A stretch of DNA of 41,820 nucleotides from Deltaproteobacteria bacterium (GCA_019307665.1 JAFDJC010000002.1:1-41820), one strand, 5' to 3'; positions 15,879-24,594 are shown, counted from the first letter of the stretch. Notes: generated by a model from the sequence alone, not told the origin. Program-made: numbers and translations.

Positions 15879-16838
15879 ATGAGATCGGCAAACCAAAGGA
15901 AAGTGGCCATAGTCGGTGCAGGAGCTGTGGGTTCGACGTTTGCCTACGCCCTCGCACAAAGCGGCTTGGCCGACCAGATTGTACTCATCGACCAGAACAG
16001 GGATCTCGCCCAAGGTCAGGTGCTGGACCTTGCCCATGGACAGCCATTCTTTCCTGCCGTATCCATTCGAAAGGGCAGCGCTTCCGATTACGGTGATGCC
16101 CAGCTGATTGTAATCACAGCTGGGACCGCCCAGCGACCAGGCGAGACGCGCCTTCAGCTTCTCCTGAGAAACGCTACGATCATGCAAAGCATAGTTGACG
16201 ATGTCGCCAAGCAGAACCCAAACGGCGTGATACTCATCGTCAGCAATCCTGTGGATGTGATGACTAACGTTGCCATCCAGAGCGCTGGTGACGCAAGAGG
16301 CCGAGTGTTCGGGTCAGGCACGGTTCTGGACAGCGCCCGTCTCCGGTATTTCCTGAGTGAGTGTTGTGGAGTCGACGTACACAACGTGCATGCATATATC
16401 TTGGGCGAGCATGGCGATTCGGAGTTCGCGGCTTGGTCAATGACGCATATAGCGGGTATGCCGATCGATGAATTCTGTCAGATCTGCGGGCGGTGCCCCG
16501 ATTGGACTGCTGAGCGCAACACGATTGAGCAGAAAGTGCAGAATTCTGCCTACCACATCATTGACTACAAGGGGACCACCTGTTTCGCGGTTGGCCTCGC
16601 CCTAGTTCGCATTGCAGGTGCGATTCTGCGTGGGGAGAGAAGTGTTCTCACCGTGTCGACCAAGCTGGATGGCGAGTTCGGACTTCAGGATGTTTGCCTC
16701 AGTGTACCGTGCATCGTGTCCGCAGGAGGTGTTGAGAGGGTTCTCGAGAGCCAACTGCCGGACAATGAAATAGCGGCTCTCCGGGCTTCCGCCTCGGTGC
16801 TCAAGGAGGCAATTGCGCAACTCGATGTGGAAGTCTGA
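15879..16838 (+). CDS. ldh: L-lactate dehydrogenase
   Basis: A 319-residue NAD-dependent L-lactate dehydrogenase interconverting pyruvate and lactate. The Rossmann motif GAGAVG (13-18) with Asp 38 indicates NAD. The specificity loop reads AGTAQRPGETR; Gln 85 at the discriminating position marks lactate rather than malate dehydrogenase, and Arg 91 follows. GEHGDSE carries the catalytic His 178. AAGGAGG precedes the ATG. The gene is a compositional outlier: about 57% G+C in a sampled line against about 42% in the next gene. Its flanks are intergenic with hairpins, so recent acquisition is likely. It stands alone, with no permease or regulator beside it. Confidence 0.95.
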   Translation: MRSANQRKVAIVGAGAVGSTFAYALAQSGLADQIVLIDQNRDLAQGQVLDLAHGQPFFPAVSIRKGSASDYGDAQLIVITAGTAQRPGETRLQLLLRNATIMQSIVDDVAKQNPNGVILIVSNPVDVMTNVAIQSAGDARGRVFGSGTVLDSARLRYFLSECCGVDVHNVHAYILGEHGDSEFAAWSMTHIAGMPIDEFCQICGRCPDWTAERNTIEQKVQNSAYHIIDYKGTTCFAVGLALVRIAGAILRGERSVLTVSTKLDGEFGLQDVCLSVPCIVSAGGVERVLESQLPDNEIAALRASASVLKEAIAQLDVEV

Positions 16839-17313
16839 GAAGAGATCCGGTGCCGAACAAAGCCATAGAGGCGACACCCTAAAGGGCGCGCCTCATGGCA
16901 TGCGTTCAAGTGATCTCCTCTGGAAGTATGAAATTTCGAAAGCAAGTAATTCTGAGATCGGCAAATCAAACATAAGCAAAAAGTGACTCTCCGAAAATTA
17001 CATATTTATCGTTGATCGCACTAAACCCTTAACTGGTAACTTCCTTTGACGATCAATAAGGCGGGATTAACAGCTATGATATAAAATGCCATATTTTTTT
17101 GGTTCATCAATCTTCCATTTTTGCTATAAGTGAACAAAGGTTTCTTGTGCTGTCGCACCCGGACAACGAGTTGTCCGGGCCACCCAAACGTGTGCTATCC
17201 GTTTCTTTTTTAAACGAAAAAAAATTGGGGAAAGTTCAGTCATTGAAACAGGATCATTGAAAAAACGTGCCAAACCATATACAAGAAAACAAGCAATATA
17301 AGAAACAGTAGCC
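16839..17313. other. Intergenic region downstream of ldh
   Basis: The first ~90 bases keep the high G+C of ldh (with a CCTAAAGGGCGCGCC segment), then composition drops. It holds the hairpin at 17158-17179. No gene was recognised. GT39 at 17314 has no strong ribosome site. Confidence 0.45.
17158..17179. repeat. GC-rich hairpin, right flank of ldh
   Basis: CCCGGACAA / TTGTCCGGG, a perfect 9-base stem with loop CGAG. It has the same design as 15341-15362 (CCGG, CAA, four-base loop, TTG, CCGG), so the two probably belong to one small repeat family. The ldh segment lies between them. Confidence 0.6.
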
Positions 17314-18807
17314 ATGGAAAAACATTATAAAAAAATATTCATTACAATAATTGCCGTAAAGCTGCTTCTTGCCTGGCTGTTTCCCATTACATCCGATGAA
17401 GCCTACTTCTACACATGGACCAAACAGTTGGACGTCAACTTTTATGATCACCCCCCCATGACCGGCTGGGCTGTCTGGCTTTTTTCTTCTTTTGGGGATC
17501 ACATTTTCTTTTTAAGGTTCTTCACCGTTCTTTGTGGAGTGGTGGTGGCCGCCGGTATCTTTTTTATCATAAAAGAACTTTTTAAAGATCATGAAAAGGC
17601 CGCCATTGTATCACTCTCATTTCTTGTTGCTCCCCTGCATATGCTGTTTTTTCCCATCAGCACTGACTCGCCGCTGTTTGTTTTTGTTTTTCTTTCGGGC
17701 GCTGCCTTTTATTATGGCGTCAACCGTAAAACACCCGGCCTCGTCTTCTTGTCCGGTATTTTTCTGGGCCTTGCTGTCCTCAGTAAATACTTTGCAGGCC
17801 TTCTGCTCATCGCCTTTTTTACCTGTATTTTTATAAAAAAGGAACGCCGGCCCGTAAAAAACAGCCTCCTGCTTCTTGCCGGATCTGTTCCCTTTGTGCT
17901 GTTGCATCTTTACTGGAATTACATGAGCTGTTGGACCAACATCATGTTCAATGTGATCAACAGAAATAAAAACATCTCTTATGACTTTTCAGGACTGCTT
18001 GTTTTCCCGGCATGCCAGATCTATCTTGCGACACCATGGCTTCTTTATTTTCTTTTTAAAAATTTCAGGCATGTTTTGGAAAAGATCAAACAAGACAACA
18101 ACCTGTTTATCTATTTTTATCTTATACCCATCATGATACTGTTCCTTGTATCATTTTACAATACAGGTCTACACTGGGTGCTTGCCTTTTATCCTTTCCT
18201 GTTTTTACTTACGGCATATCTTAAAAAAGAAATTCTGAAAAAAATTGTTAAATATTCTCTGGTATTCAGCCTTGTCCACCTGGCATTGATCTTTATTGTC
18301 CTTTTGCTCCCGATTGAGACGTTCAAAAACCACCAATACTATCATGATTTTGTTCTCTGCATGCATGGTGACGAGGTATATGAAAAACTGACAGATCAAT
18401 TCGGATCTGATTATATCCTTGCAACAAACGGTTATTACACTTCAGGAGCGCTTGCCTATTTCAGCAAAAAAAGATGTATTGTGTTTCTTGACAACTCAAA
18501 ATACGGGCGGCACGATGACAAGCTGACGGATTTTAAAAGGCTTGACGGAAAAGACATTCTGGTATTTGCCACCCTTGAATTAAAAGCCGACTACACCCCG
18601 TTTTTTAAACAAATCAAGAAAGAAAAGCTGACTGTAAGACAGAACGATTTCAATATACTAATTGGCAAAGGGTTTAACTACAGTGCATACAAAGAACTTT
18701 TCCTGAAAAAAATTCTTCAAGACCGGTATGATATTCCTGATTTTCTGCCTGTGGGCGACTGTTATTTTTATAACCTCTATTTTCCTGAAAAAAATTGCCC
18801 GAATTAA
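17314..18807 (+). CDS. Family-39 glycosyltransferase (ArnT-like), membrane protein
   Basis: A 497-residue polytopic protein with about 10-12 hydrophobic segments in residues 1-330 and a soluble C-terminal tail. The first periplasmic loop has the GT39 catalytic pattern: PITSDEAYFYTWTKQ (Asp-Glu pair near residues 28-29) and FYDHPPMTGW. Such enzymes use polyprenyl-phosphate sugars as donors. It directly precedes, on the same strand, the genes that should make polyprenyl-phosphoryl-arabinose, which makes it the best candidate for an arabinosyl- or related pentosyltransferase. The acceptor (lipid, pilin or polysaccharide) cannot be read from the sequence. Confidence 0.92.
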   Translation: MEKHYKKIFITIIAVKLLLAWLFPITSDEAYFYTWTKQLDVNFYDHPPMTGWAVWLFSSFGDHIFFLRFFTVLCGVVVAAGIFFIIKELFKDHEKAAIVSLSFLVAPLHMLFFPISTDSPLFVFVFLSGAAFYYGVNRKTPGLVFLSGIFLGLAVLSKYFAGLLLIAFFTCIFIKKERRPVKNSLLLLAGSVPFVLLHLYWNYMSCWTNIMFNVINRNKNISYDFSGLLVFPACQIYLATPWLLYFLFKNFRHVLEKIKQDNNLFIYFYLIPIMILFLVSFYNTGLHWVLAFYPFLFLLTAYLKKEILKKIVKYSLVFSLVHLALIFIVLLLPIETFKNHQYYHDFVLCMHGDEVYEKLTDQFGSDYILATNGYYTSGALAYFSKKRCIVFLDNSKYGRHDDKLTDFKRLDGKDILVFATLELKADYTPFFKQIKKEKLTVRQNDFNILIGKGFNYSAYKELFLKKILQDRYDIPDFLPVGDCYFYNLYFPEKNCPN

Positions 18808-18944
18808 GACCAGACTATGATCAGATTAGAATCGGGTTAGAAGTTTGACCGATTCCGGCAGCTTATTGCCTTTAGTGATCTTATTTGCTATGGTACCCGG
18901 AACGATTTAATATGTTTAGGCATTTAGCACTTTAAAATTAAAAT

Positions 18945-19820
18945 ATGATGAAATTTAAATCCTTCATTCATTTGGCCAGACCTCACCAGTACATGAAAAA
19001 CGGGTTTGTCTGGCTGCCGCTCTTTTTTGCAGGCCAGGTGCATAACCTTAACTCTGTTTTGCATACTTTTTATGCATTTATTGCATTCTGCCTGGCGGCA
19101 AGCAGCATCTATATTATTAATGACATCAAAGATGCCGAAGAGGACAAACTGCACCCGCTTAAAAAATTCAGGCCGATTGCATCAGGCGAGTTAAACCGTT
19201 TTGAAGCCGGCTGTTTCTTTATCATCCTTCTTTTTTCGACCGGTATGCTGTCCTTTTCTTTTCTGCCGAATTCATTTCTTTATATTGTGGGCGGATATAT
19301 TATTCTTAACCTTGCCTATTCGGGGTTTTTGAAACATATAGCGATTATCGATGTGGTATGCATCGCAATGGGATTTGTTCTGAGGGTCAGGGCGGGCGGT
19401 ATAGCCGGAGATGTGGCCATAAGTCCCTGGATTATGATTATGACATTTCTTCTTGCCATGTTTCTCGCTCTTGCCAAAAGAAGAGACGACCTGCTTCTTT
19501 CCGACAATGGAATCGGTTCAAGAAAATCCCTGGATGGATACAATCTTGAATTTGTTTCCGCCAGCATGATTGTCATGGCGTCTGTCATCATCGTTTCATA
19601 TATTCTTTATTCTGTTTCGCCCGAGGTGATTGAAAAACATGGAACCGCAAACCTTTATCTGGCCTCTTTCTGGGTTATTGTGGGGCTTTTAAGATACATG
19701 CAGATTACCTTTGTCGAGAAACAAAGCGGGTCTCCGACCATGATTCTTTTAAAGGACTATATGCTGCAGGCCATAGTGATTCTATGGCTTTTAAGCATCT
19801 ATCTTCTGATTTACCATTAG
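18945..19820 (+). CDS. Polyprenyl-phosphate phosphoribosyltransferase (DPPR-synthase-like, UbiA family)
   Basis: A 291-residue membrane prenyltransferase-fold protein with about 8 helices. It most resembles decaprenyl-phosphate 5-phosphoribosyltransferase (Rv3806c type): the first Asp motif reads INDIKDAEEDKLHPLKKFRP (N59, D60, D63, D67, H70) followed by IASGEL. The second reads YSGFLKHIAIIDV and is followed by LRVRAGG and ALAKRRDD. The predicted reaction transfers 5-phosphoribose from PRPP to polyprenyl phosphate on the inner membrane. dprE1 and dprE2 follow, which supports this against menaquinone or haem UbiA enzymes. A dedicated phosphatase for the next step is not in the window. The TAG stop is the start of the repeat at 19818-19897. 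Confidence 0.9.
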   Translation: MMKFKSFIHLARPHQYMKNGFVWLPLFFAGQVHNLNSVLHTFYAFIAFCLAASSIYIINDIKDAEEDKLHPLKKFRPIASGELNRFEAGCFFIILLFSTGMLSFSFLPNSFLYIVGGYIILNLAYSGFLKHIAIIDVVCIAMGFVLRVRAGGIAGDVAISPWIMIMTFLLAMFLALAKRRDDLLLSDNGIGSRKSLDGYNLEFVSASMIVMASVIIVSYILYSVSPEVIEKHGTANLYLASFWVIVGLLRYMQITFVEKQSGSPTMILLKDYMLQAIVILWLLSIYLLIYH

Positions 19821-19897
19821 TACCTTAGAAATTATTTTCTGCACATTTTTCGCAGAAAACAATTTCGTCAAGGTACTTATCCAGCTCGGCTGGGTTA
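19818..19897. repeat. TAGTACC intergenic repeat, long copy
   Basis: It begins TTAGTACCTTAGAAATTAT, has an internal hairpin (TTTTCTGC / GCAGAAAA) and ends CCAGCTCGGCTGGGTTA. A shorter copy lies at 27243-27278. In both places the first TAG is the stop codon of the upstream gene. Confidence 0.8.
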
Positions 19898-19906
19898 GGT
19901 ACTTTT

Positions 19907-21205
19907 ATGGAACTGACAAGCTGGGGACGACATCCACGGATCGCAGCATCCTCTTCATCATTTGAAACAGAGGGTGAACTCCTTCGTACGCTTGAAAAAG
20001 GCGGCGACATTATTGCCCGCGGACTGGGAAGAAGCTACGGTGACAGTGCCCTTAACAGCAATGTCATTTCAACTGCAAGATTTAACAAAATACTCGCCTT
20101 TGATCCGTCAAACGGCCTTGTTGTATGTGAAAGCGGCGTAACCCTGGCAGAACTTATAGAAATATTTCTTAAAAGGGGCTGGTTTTTATCGATAACTCCC
20201 GGCACGCGGTTGATAACTGTCGGCGGCGCCATAGCAAGCGATGTTCACGGAAAAAATCACCATACTGCCGGATGTTTCAGTGAATGTGTCGAGTGGTTCG
20301 AACTTATGCTCCCGGATAAAAGCATTGTCCGGTGCAGCAGGGAGGAAAACAGGGAACTGTTTCTAGCAACCTGCGGCGGTATGGGACTTACCGGAATTAT
20401 CCTGACTGCCGCCATCAGGCTGAAACGGGTCAACAGCGCGTATATCCGTGAAACCGTTATCAGGTGTAACAATCTTTCTGAAATTTTCCATCTTTTTGAC
20501 GTGTATCAGGCTACGACATATTCGGTGGCCTGGATAGACTGTGCAGCATCGGGAAAACGCCTCGGAAGATCTGTTTTAATGGCAGGTGAACATGCCGAGG
20601 CAGGAAAACTGAACATACCGCTTCCGCGCACCCTGTCCGTGCCGTTTGATTTGCCGAGCTTTTGCCTGAACAAATATTCTGTTTCCATTTTTAACCGGCT
20701 CTACTTCAACACCAGCCCGTCACATATTAAAGACAGGCTTGTCCTTCTGGAACCATTTTTCTATCCACTTGATAAAATCGGCAACTGGAACCGTATATAC
20801 GGCAAGAAAGGTTTTACACAATATCAACCGGTCATTCCCAGGGAAAGCGCCTATGAAGCGCTTAAGGAGATACTCAACAGAATAGCAAAACAGGGACTCG
20901 GTTCTTTTCTTGCTGTCCTCAAACTGTTCGGGCCTGAAAATGAAAACTTCATCTCCTTTCCCATGGGCGGATACACACTGGCGCTTGATTTTAAAATAGA
21001 ACCAAGGCTGTTTCCTTTTCTGGACGAGCTTGACAGAATCGTCATCGATTTCGGCGGACGTGTCTATCTCACAAAAGATGTCAGAATGTCAAAAGAGGTG
21101 TTCAGAAAAGGTTACCCGGGGTGGGAACAGTTCGCGGAAATAAGGGAAAAATACAAAATGAAGGGTAAATTCGAATCTCTTCAGTCAAAAAGGCTTGAGG
21201 TGTAA
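19907..21205 (+). CDS. dprE1: Decaprenylphosphoryl-ribose 2'-oxidase-like FAD protein (DprE1)
   Basis: A 432-residue FAD-linked oxidase that should oxidise C2 of polyprenyl-phosphoryl-ribose, the first half of the ribose-to-arabinose epimerisation. The N-terminal FAD domain has ARGLGRSYGDSALN and the conserved SDVHGKNHHTAG (His 114, Lys 116). The C-terminal part has LKLFGPENENFISFPMGG and YLTKDVR, where Lys 390 aligns with the catalytic Lys 418 of the mycobacterial enzyme. The cysteine attacked by benzothiazinones (Cys 387 there) is Ala 359 here (GYTLALDF). It starts at the edge of the repeat at 19818-19897 and ends 2 bases before dprE2. Confidence 0.92.
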   Translation: MELTSWGRHPRIAASSSSFETEGELLRTLEKGGDIIARGLGRSYGDSALNSNVISTARFNKILAFDPSNGLVVCESGVTLAELIEIFLKRGWFLSITPGTRLITVGGAIASDVHGKNHHTAGCFSECVEWFELMLPDKSIVRCSREENRELFLATCGGMGLTGIILTAAIRLKRVNSAYIRETVIRCNNLSEIFHLFDVYQATTYSVAWIDCAASGKRLGRSVLMAGEHAEAGKLNIPLPRTLSVPFDLPSFCLNKYSVSIFNRLYFNTSPSHIKDRLVLLEPFFYPLDKIGNWNRIYGKKGFTQYQPVIPRESAYEALKEILNRIAKQGLGSFLAVLKLFGPENENFISFPMGGYTLALDFKIEPRLFPFLDELDRIVIDFGGRVYLTKDVRMSKEVFRKGYPGWEQFAEIREKYKMKGKFESLQSKRLEV

Positions 21206-21207
21206 AT

Positions 21208-21939
21208 ATGAATCTTTTGGTTTTAGGTGCAAATTCTGATGTGGCACATGCGGTTTCGAAAAAGTTTGCGAAAGAAGAAAAAGTAAACCTTTATCTTGCT
21301 TCGCGCAACATGGAAGTTCTTGAGAAAAAAGCACAAGACCTTCAAACAAGATTTGGTGTTAACGCAAAAGTATTATTTTTTGATGCAGAAGACGGGCAAT
21401 CTCGAAAAGATTTTTATGAATCACTCGACCCCCGGCCTGATGGAGTCATACTTGCTTTCGGATATCTCGGTGATCAGGAAAAGGCGCAGGACAGTTTTGA
21501 AGAAGCGGAAAAAATTATTAACACAAACTTTACACATGCTGTTGCCATTCTTGAAGTCATTGCAAAAGATTTCGAAAAAAGGGGTCATGGTTTCATAGTT
21601 GGTATAAGTTCCGTCGCAGGAGAACGTGGCCGTAAAAGCAATTATTTCTATGGCGCCGCCAAAGGCGCCCTGTCGATTTATCTAAGCGGGCTCAGAAACA
21701 GGCTGTCAGGGCGTGGAATAAACGTTATCACCATTCTGCCTGGTTTTATCGATACAAAAATGACTGAGGGCATGGATTTACCGGGCGCCCTCACCGCATC
21801 ACCGGATGAAGTTGCTGAAGACATCTATGTCGCCTTCAAAAAAAATAAGAGCATCGTCTATACTAAATGGTTCTGGAAGTGGGTAATGGCGATTATAAAA
21901 TCGATTCCTGAACCGATTTTCAAACGCATGAGTCTGTAA
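21208..21939 (+). CDS. dprE2: Decaprenylphosphoryl-2-keto-ribose reductase-like SDR (DprE2)
   Basis: A 243-residue short-chain dehydrogenase with the N-terminal VLGANSDVAHAV cofactor motif (a DprE2-type variant of TGxxxGIG), the catalytic Ser of ISSVAGERG and YFYGAAKGA (Tyr-x-x-x-Lys). It should reduce the 2-keto intermediate from DprE1 to give polyprenyl-phosphoryl-arabinose. GAGGTG, inside the dprE1 3' end, is its ribosome site, so the two are coupled, as in mycobacteria. The C-terminal helix (WKWVMAIIKSIP) may touch the membrane. Confidence 0.92.
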   Translation: MNLLVLGANSDVAHAVSKKFAKEEKVNLYLASRNMEVLEKKAQDLQTRFGVNAKVLFFDAEDGQSRKDFYESLDPRPDGVILAFGYLGDQEKAQDSFEEAEKIINTNFTHAVAILEVIAKDFEKRGHGFIVGISSVAGERGRKSNYFYGAAKGALSIYLSGLRNRLSGRGINVITILPGFIDTKMTEGMDLPGALTASPDEVAEDIYVAFKKNKSIVYTKWFWKWVMAIIKSIPEPIFKRMSL

Positions 21940-21971
21940 CATTTGCTCTGTAGCATTTGTATAGGTCAGGC

Positions 21972-22943
21972 ATGACGCATTTTGAACCGGCTTATATTAA
22001 AACATATGAGACAGGCAGCCTGAATAAAAAGATAGAAAAAGCATATCAGGCTTTAAAAAACTGTAGGCTCTGCCCGCGAAAATGCGGGGTTGACAGGACA
22101 GCAGGAAAAACCGGCATATGCCTGACCGGGGAAAAAGCGGTTGTATGCAGTTTTAACGCTCATTTTGGTGAAGAATCTCCATTGGTGGGCACTAACGGTT
22201 CGGGAACGATTTTCTTTACGTACTGCAACCTGATGTGCAATTTCTGTCAAAATTATGAAATCAGCCATGGCGGTGAAGGCGAACCCGTAGTCCCGGAACA
22301 GATTGCACGCATGATGCTTATCCTGCAAAAACAAGGTTGTCACAATATTAACTTTGTCAGCCCAAGCCATGTTGTTCCCCAGATTCTTGCGGCTGTCGGC
22401 GTGGCGATAGAGAACGGCCTGTCAGTTCCGCTTGTCTATAACACCAGCGCATATGACAAGGTCGAGACACTGAAATTGCTGGAAGGCGTGGTGGATATCT
22501 ACATGCCTGATTTCAAATTTCAGGATCCTGAAATTGCCGAAAGCACGTGTAAAGCAAAAGACTACCCTGAATATGCACAAAATGCCCTGGTTGAAATGCA
22601 CCGCCAGGTCGGCGACCTGATAACTGATCCGCTAATGGATGAGTCCGGAATCGCTCAAAGGGGCCTTATCATCAGACACCTTGTTCTCCCGAACCGGCTC
22701 GCCGGAACACGGGAAGCAATGACATTCATTGCCGAAAAAGTTTCCATAGACAGTTATGTAAATATCATGCCCCAGTATCGACCATGCGGCCTCGCACATG
22801 AAACAAAGGGGATGAACCGGGCAATCACGGAAGAAGAATTTGAAACAGCTGTCAGGGAAGCATCGTCAGCCGGTATCCATAGATTTGACAACAGGGAATT
22901 CCGGGGACAGTATATCTATTTCGACAGGAAGTGCCTCGAATAA
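21972..22943 (+). CDS. Radical SAM protein, PflX-like (COG1313)
   Basis: A 323-residue radical SAM protein related to pyruvate-formate-lyase-activating enzymes. The cluster motif is YCNLMCNFCQNYEIS (CxxxCxxC). An N-terminal CRLCPRKCGVDR cysteine cluster (about residues 33-40) probably binds a second metal centre. LEGVVDIYMPDFKF, IRHLVLPN and IMPQYRP are diagnostic of the PflX group. Function in this group is not settled; its members are thought to activate or modify an unknown partner. ATG 21972 was used; TTG 21957 lacks support. The last codons (RGQYIYFD) are encoded by one arm of the inverted repeat at 22899-22982. Confidence 0.93.
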   Translation: MTHFEPAYIKTYETGSLNKKIEKAYQALKNCRLCPRKCGVDRTAGKTGICLTGEKAVVCSFNAHFGEESPLVGTNGSGTIFFTYCNLMCNFCQNYEISHGGEGEPVVPEQIARMMLILQKQGCHNINFVSPSHVVPQILAAVGVAIENGLSVPLVYNTSAYDKVETLKLLEGVVDIYMPDFKFQDPEIAESTCKAKDYPEYAQNALVEMHRQVGDLITDPLMDESGIAQRGLIIRHLVLPNRLAGTREAMTFIAEKVSIDSYVNIMPQYRPCGLAHETKGMNRAITEEEFETAVREASSAGIHRFDNREFRGQYIYFDRKCLE

Positions 22944-22982
22944 AACAAAAGCAGTGGTGAAATAGATATACTGTCCCCGGAA
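22899..22982. repeat. 24-base perfect inverted repeat across a gene end
   Basis: Arms 22899-22922 (starting TTCCGGGGACAGTATATC) and 22959-22982 are perfect complements separated by 36 bases. A further CTGTCCCCGGAAAAC follows directly. The left arm is inside the PflX-like coding sequence. There is no T-run, so a simple terminator is unlikely; an insertion scar or REP-like element fits better. Confidence 0.8.
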
Positions 22983-23058
22983 AACTGTCCCCGGAAAACA
23001 TTATATTTTGGCGAAATTTTGGATTGCTATGAAACTGAGTAACTGACGGGAGAAGGCC

Positions 23059-23382
23059 TTGGATTTTTTATATCAGCCACCGTTAAACCTTTACCTCACC
23101 GCAGCATTATCAGTAATCTCGATAATCTCAATCGTATTATGCGTCCAGAGATTTAGAACGGCATATCATGACCCGGAAGAATACTCATGCGCTACCTGGT
23201 TTATAAAAGGCATACGCAGTTTGCTAATCTCCTTAACAGCAGGAGCATGGGCTGCCGGTTTATTTTGGAACCAGCGCTGGCTTTTCATAATAGGTCTGGT
23301 CATTATTTGCCAAGAACTTTGGGAAGGGGCTATTTTGAGTTCCCTTTTACGAAAGGGCATAAAAATAGATAAGGGTGAGTAA
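23059..23382 (+). CDS. Small membrane protein
   Basis: A 107-residue hypothetical protein with three hydrophobic segments (about 10-28, 50-68 and 72-90). The start is TTG 23059, well placed behind GGGAGAAGG. No known domain was recognised. Convergent with the Sel1 protein gene, the two stops being 7 bases apart. Confidence 0.55.
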   Translation: MDFLYQPPLNLYLTAALSVISIISIVLCVQRFRTAYHDPEEYSCATWFIKGIRSLLISLTAGAWAAGLFWNQRWLFIIGLVIICQELWEGAILSSLLRKGIKIDKGE

Positions 23383-23389
23383 GTCTTGC

Positions 23390-23947
23390 CTATTCCTTAG
23401 CAATCTTCTTCCACAGTTCAGCAGTTTCTTTTTGTGCTTCAGTGATTTGAGCTGACGTCATTTTAGATTCGATAATAGAGATATTATGTTTTGCTTTTTC
23501 GTCCCCCTGTGCGGATGCCAGGCTAAACCAAATATACGCTTTTTTATAATTATTTTGTATGCCTTTACCATTTGCATACATGTTACCTAAGGTATACTGA
23601 GCCTCGGCAAGTCCTTGTTTAGCAGCCTTTATATACCATTTAACAGCTTTAGCATAGTTTTGTGGTACTCCTTCACCATTTTCATACATGATGCCTAAGT
23701 TATACTGGGCAAAACGACCTCCATGTCCAGCAGCTTTTGTAAACCATTTAAAAGCCTCAGCATAGTTTTGTGGCACGCTGTCGCCTTTGCGATACATAAA
23801 GCCTACGACGGATTGAGCCTTCACATCTCCCTGTTTAGCTTTTTCTAAAAGCCCTTCTAAATCTATGCCTTCAGAAAAAGCAGCACCGGTAAAAACTAAA
23901 ATACAAGAAAACAATAACACCAAGTGTAAAAATGATTTTTTAATCAT
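23390..23947 (-). CDS. Exported Sel1-like repeat protein
   Basis: A 185-residue protein with a signal peptide (about 1-25) and three to four Sel1/TPR-like repeats of 36 residues, for example AQYNLGIMYENGEGVPQNYA and AQYTLGNMYANGKGIQNNYK. These repeats form a superhelical protein-binding scaffold in the periplasm. The last repeat (YIWFSLASAQGD) is followed by a charged helical tail. GGAGAAG precedes the ATG. The partner is unknown. Confidence 0.92.
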   Translation of the reverse strand: MIKKSFLHLVLLFSCILVFTGAAFSEGIDLEGLLEKAKQGDVKAQSVVGFMYRKGDSVPQNYAEAFKWFTKAAGHGGRFAQYNLGIMYENGEGVPQNYAKAVKWYIKAAKQGLAEAQYTLGNMYANGKGIQNNYKKAYIWFSLASAQGDEKAKHNISIIESKMTSAQITEAQKETAELWKKIAKE

Positions 23948-24258
23948 AACTTCTCCACTGTCTGTCTATTTGTAGTGAATTTAATTTGAAAGTTCTTGTA
24001 ATAAAAGCATATATCAGTCAGGGCAGATATCGCAAGGAGTTTTTTTGAGATTCCCGCCACGTAATTCCAGGCGTACAAGCAAAGTGTATAAGAGGCGGGA
24101 TTAAGGTTTCCAGTTGTTTATTCCCTTTTTTCCTGTTTCTGCTATTACAATTAACTGACACATCGTTACCAAGCAATAAAATAATGAGTGGCGGTGTCGC
24201 GATTGATATGATAAAAGAAATTAAACACGAAATATTATTGAAAGTTAAATGAGGGATC
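23948..24258. other. Intergenic region between divergent genes
   Basis: About 310 bases between the leftward Sel1 gene and the rightward lipoprotein gene. It must carry both promoters. No repeat, hairpin with T-run or extra gene was recognised. Confidence 0.4.
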
Positions 24259-24594
24259 ATGACAATTAGAAAATTTGCTTTATTGCTGGTTTTTCTGTCG
24301 CTGCTGTTTGGGTGCTCTACATATCCTCATCGAGCTTTGCTAAAAACGATTAAGCCTGGAATAACCAGAGCGCAGCTGGGTGATAAACTGGGTGATCCTG
24401 AAAAAACAAAAGCCATTGGACGGCATTATTGGGTGAAGTATTATCTTGCCGATGATGCTGCGGTTTGCACAGCACACTATTTTATTTTTAATAGTGAGAG
24501 CAGGCTAGTTAAGTGGGAAGAAGATAAAAAAGACGAAATAGTAGATAAAAATGATGTTCTTATGCATATTTTCAAACCCTTTTTCATTCCCTGA
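24259..24594 (+). CDS. Small lipoprotein, SmpA/OmlA (BamE)-like
   Basis: A 111-residue lipoprotein: signal peptide with lipobox LLFGC (Cys 19). The segment LLKTIKPGITRAQLGDKLGDPEKTK matches the start of the SmpA/OmlA fold, and HYWVKYYL is the next strand. Real BamE belongs to the outer-membrane assembly complex, but many short paralogues have other or unknown roles, so no function is claimed. GAGGG precedes the ATG. It converges on the VOC gene. Confidence 0.75.
   Translation: MTIRKFALLLVFLSLLFGCSTYPHRALLKTIKPGITRAQLGDKLGDPEKTKAIGRHYWVKYYLADDAAVCTAHYFIFNSESRLVKWEEDKKDEIVDKNDVLMHIFKPFFIP

Noticed and set aside
24018..24260. 80-codon leftward frame upstream of the BamE-like gene
   Set aside because: It starts inside the neighbouring gene's initiation region, has no ribosome site and low-complexity composition.
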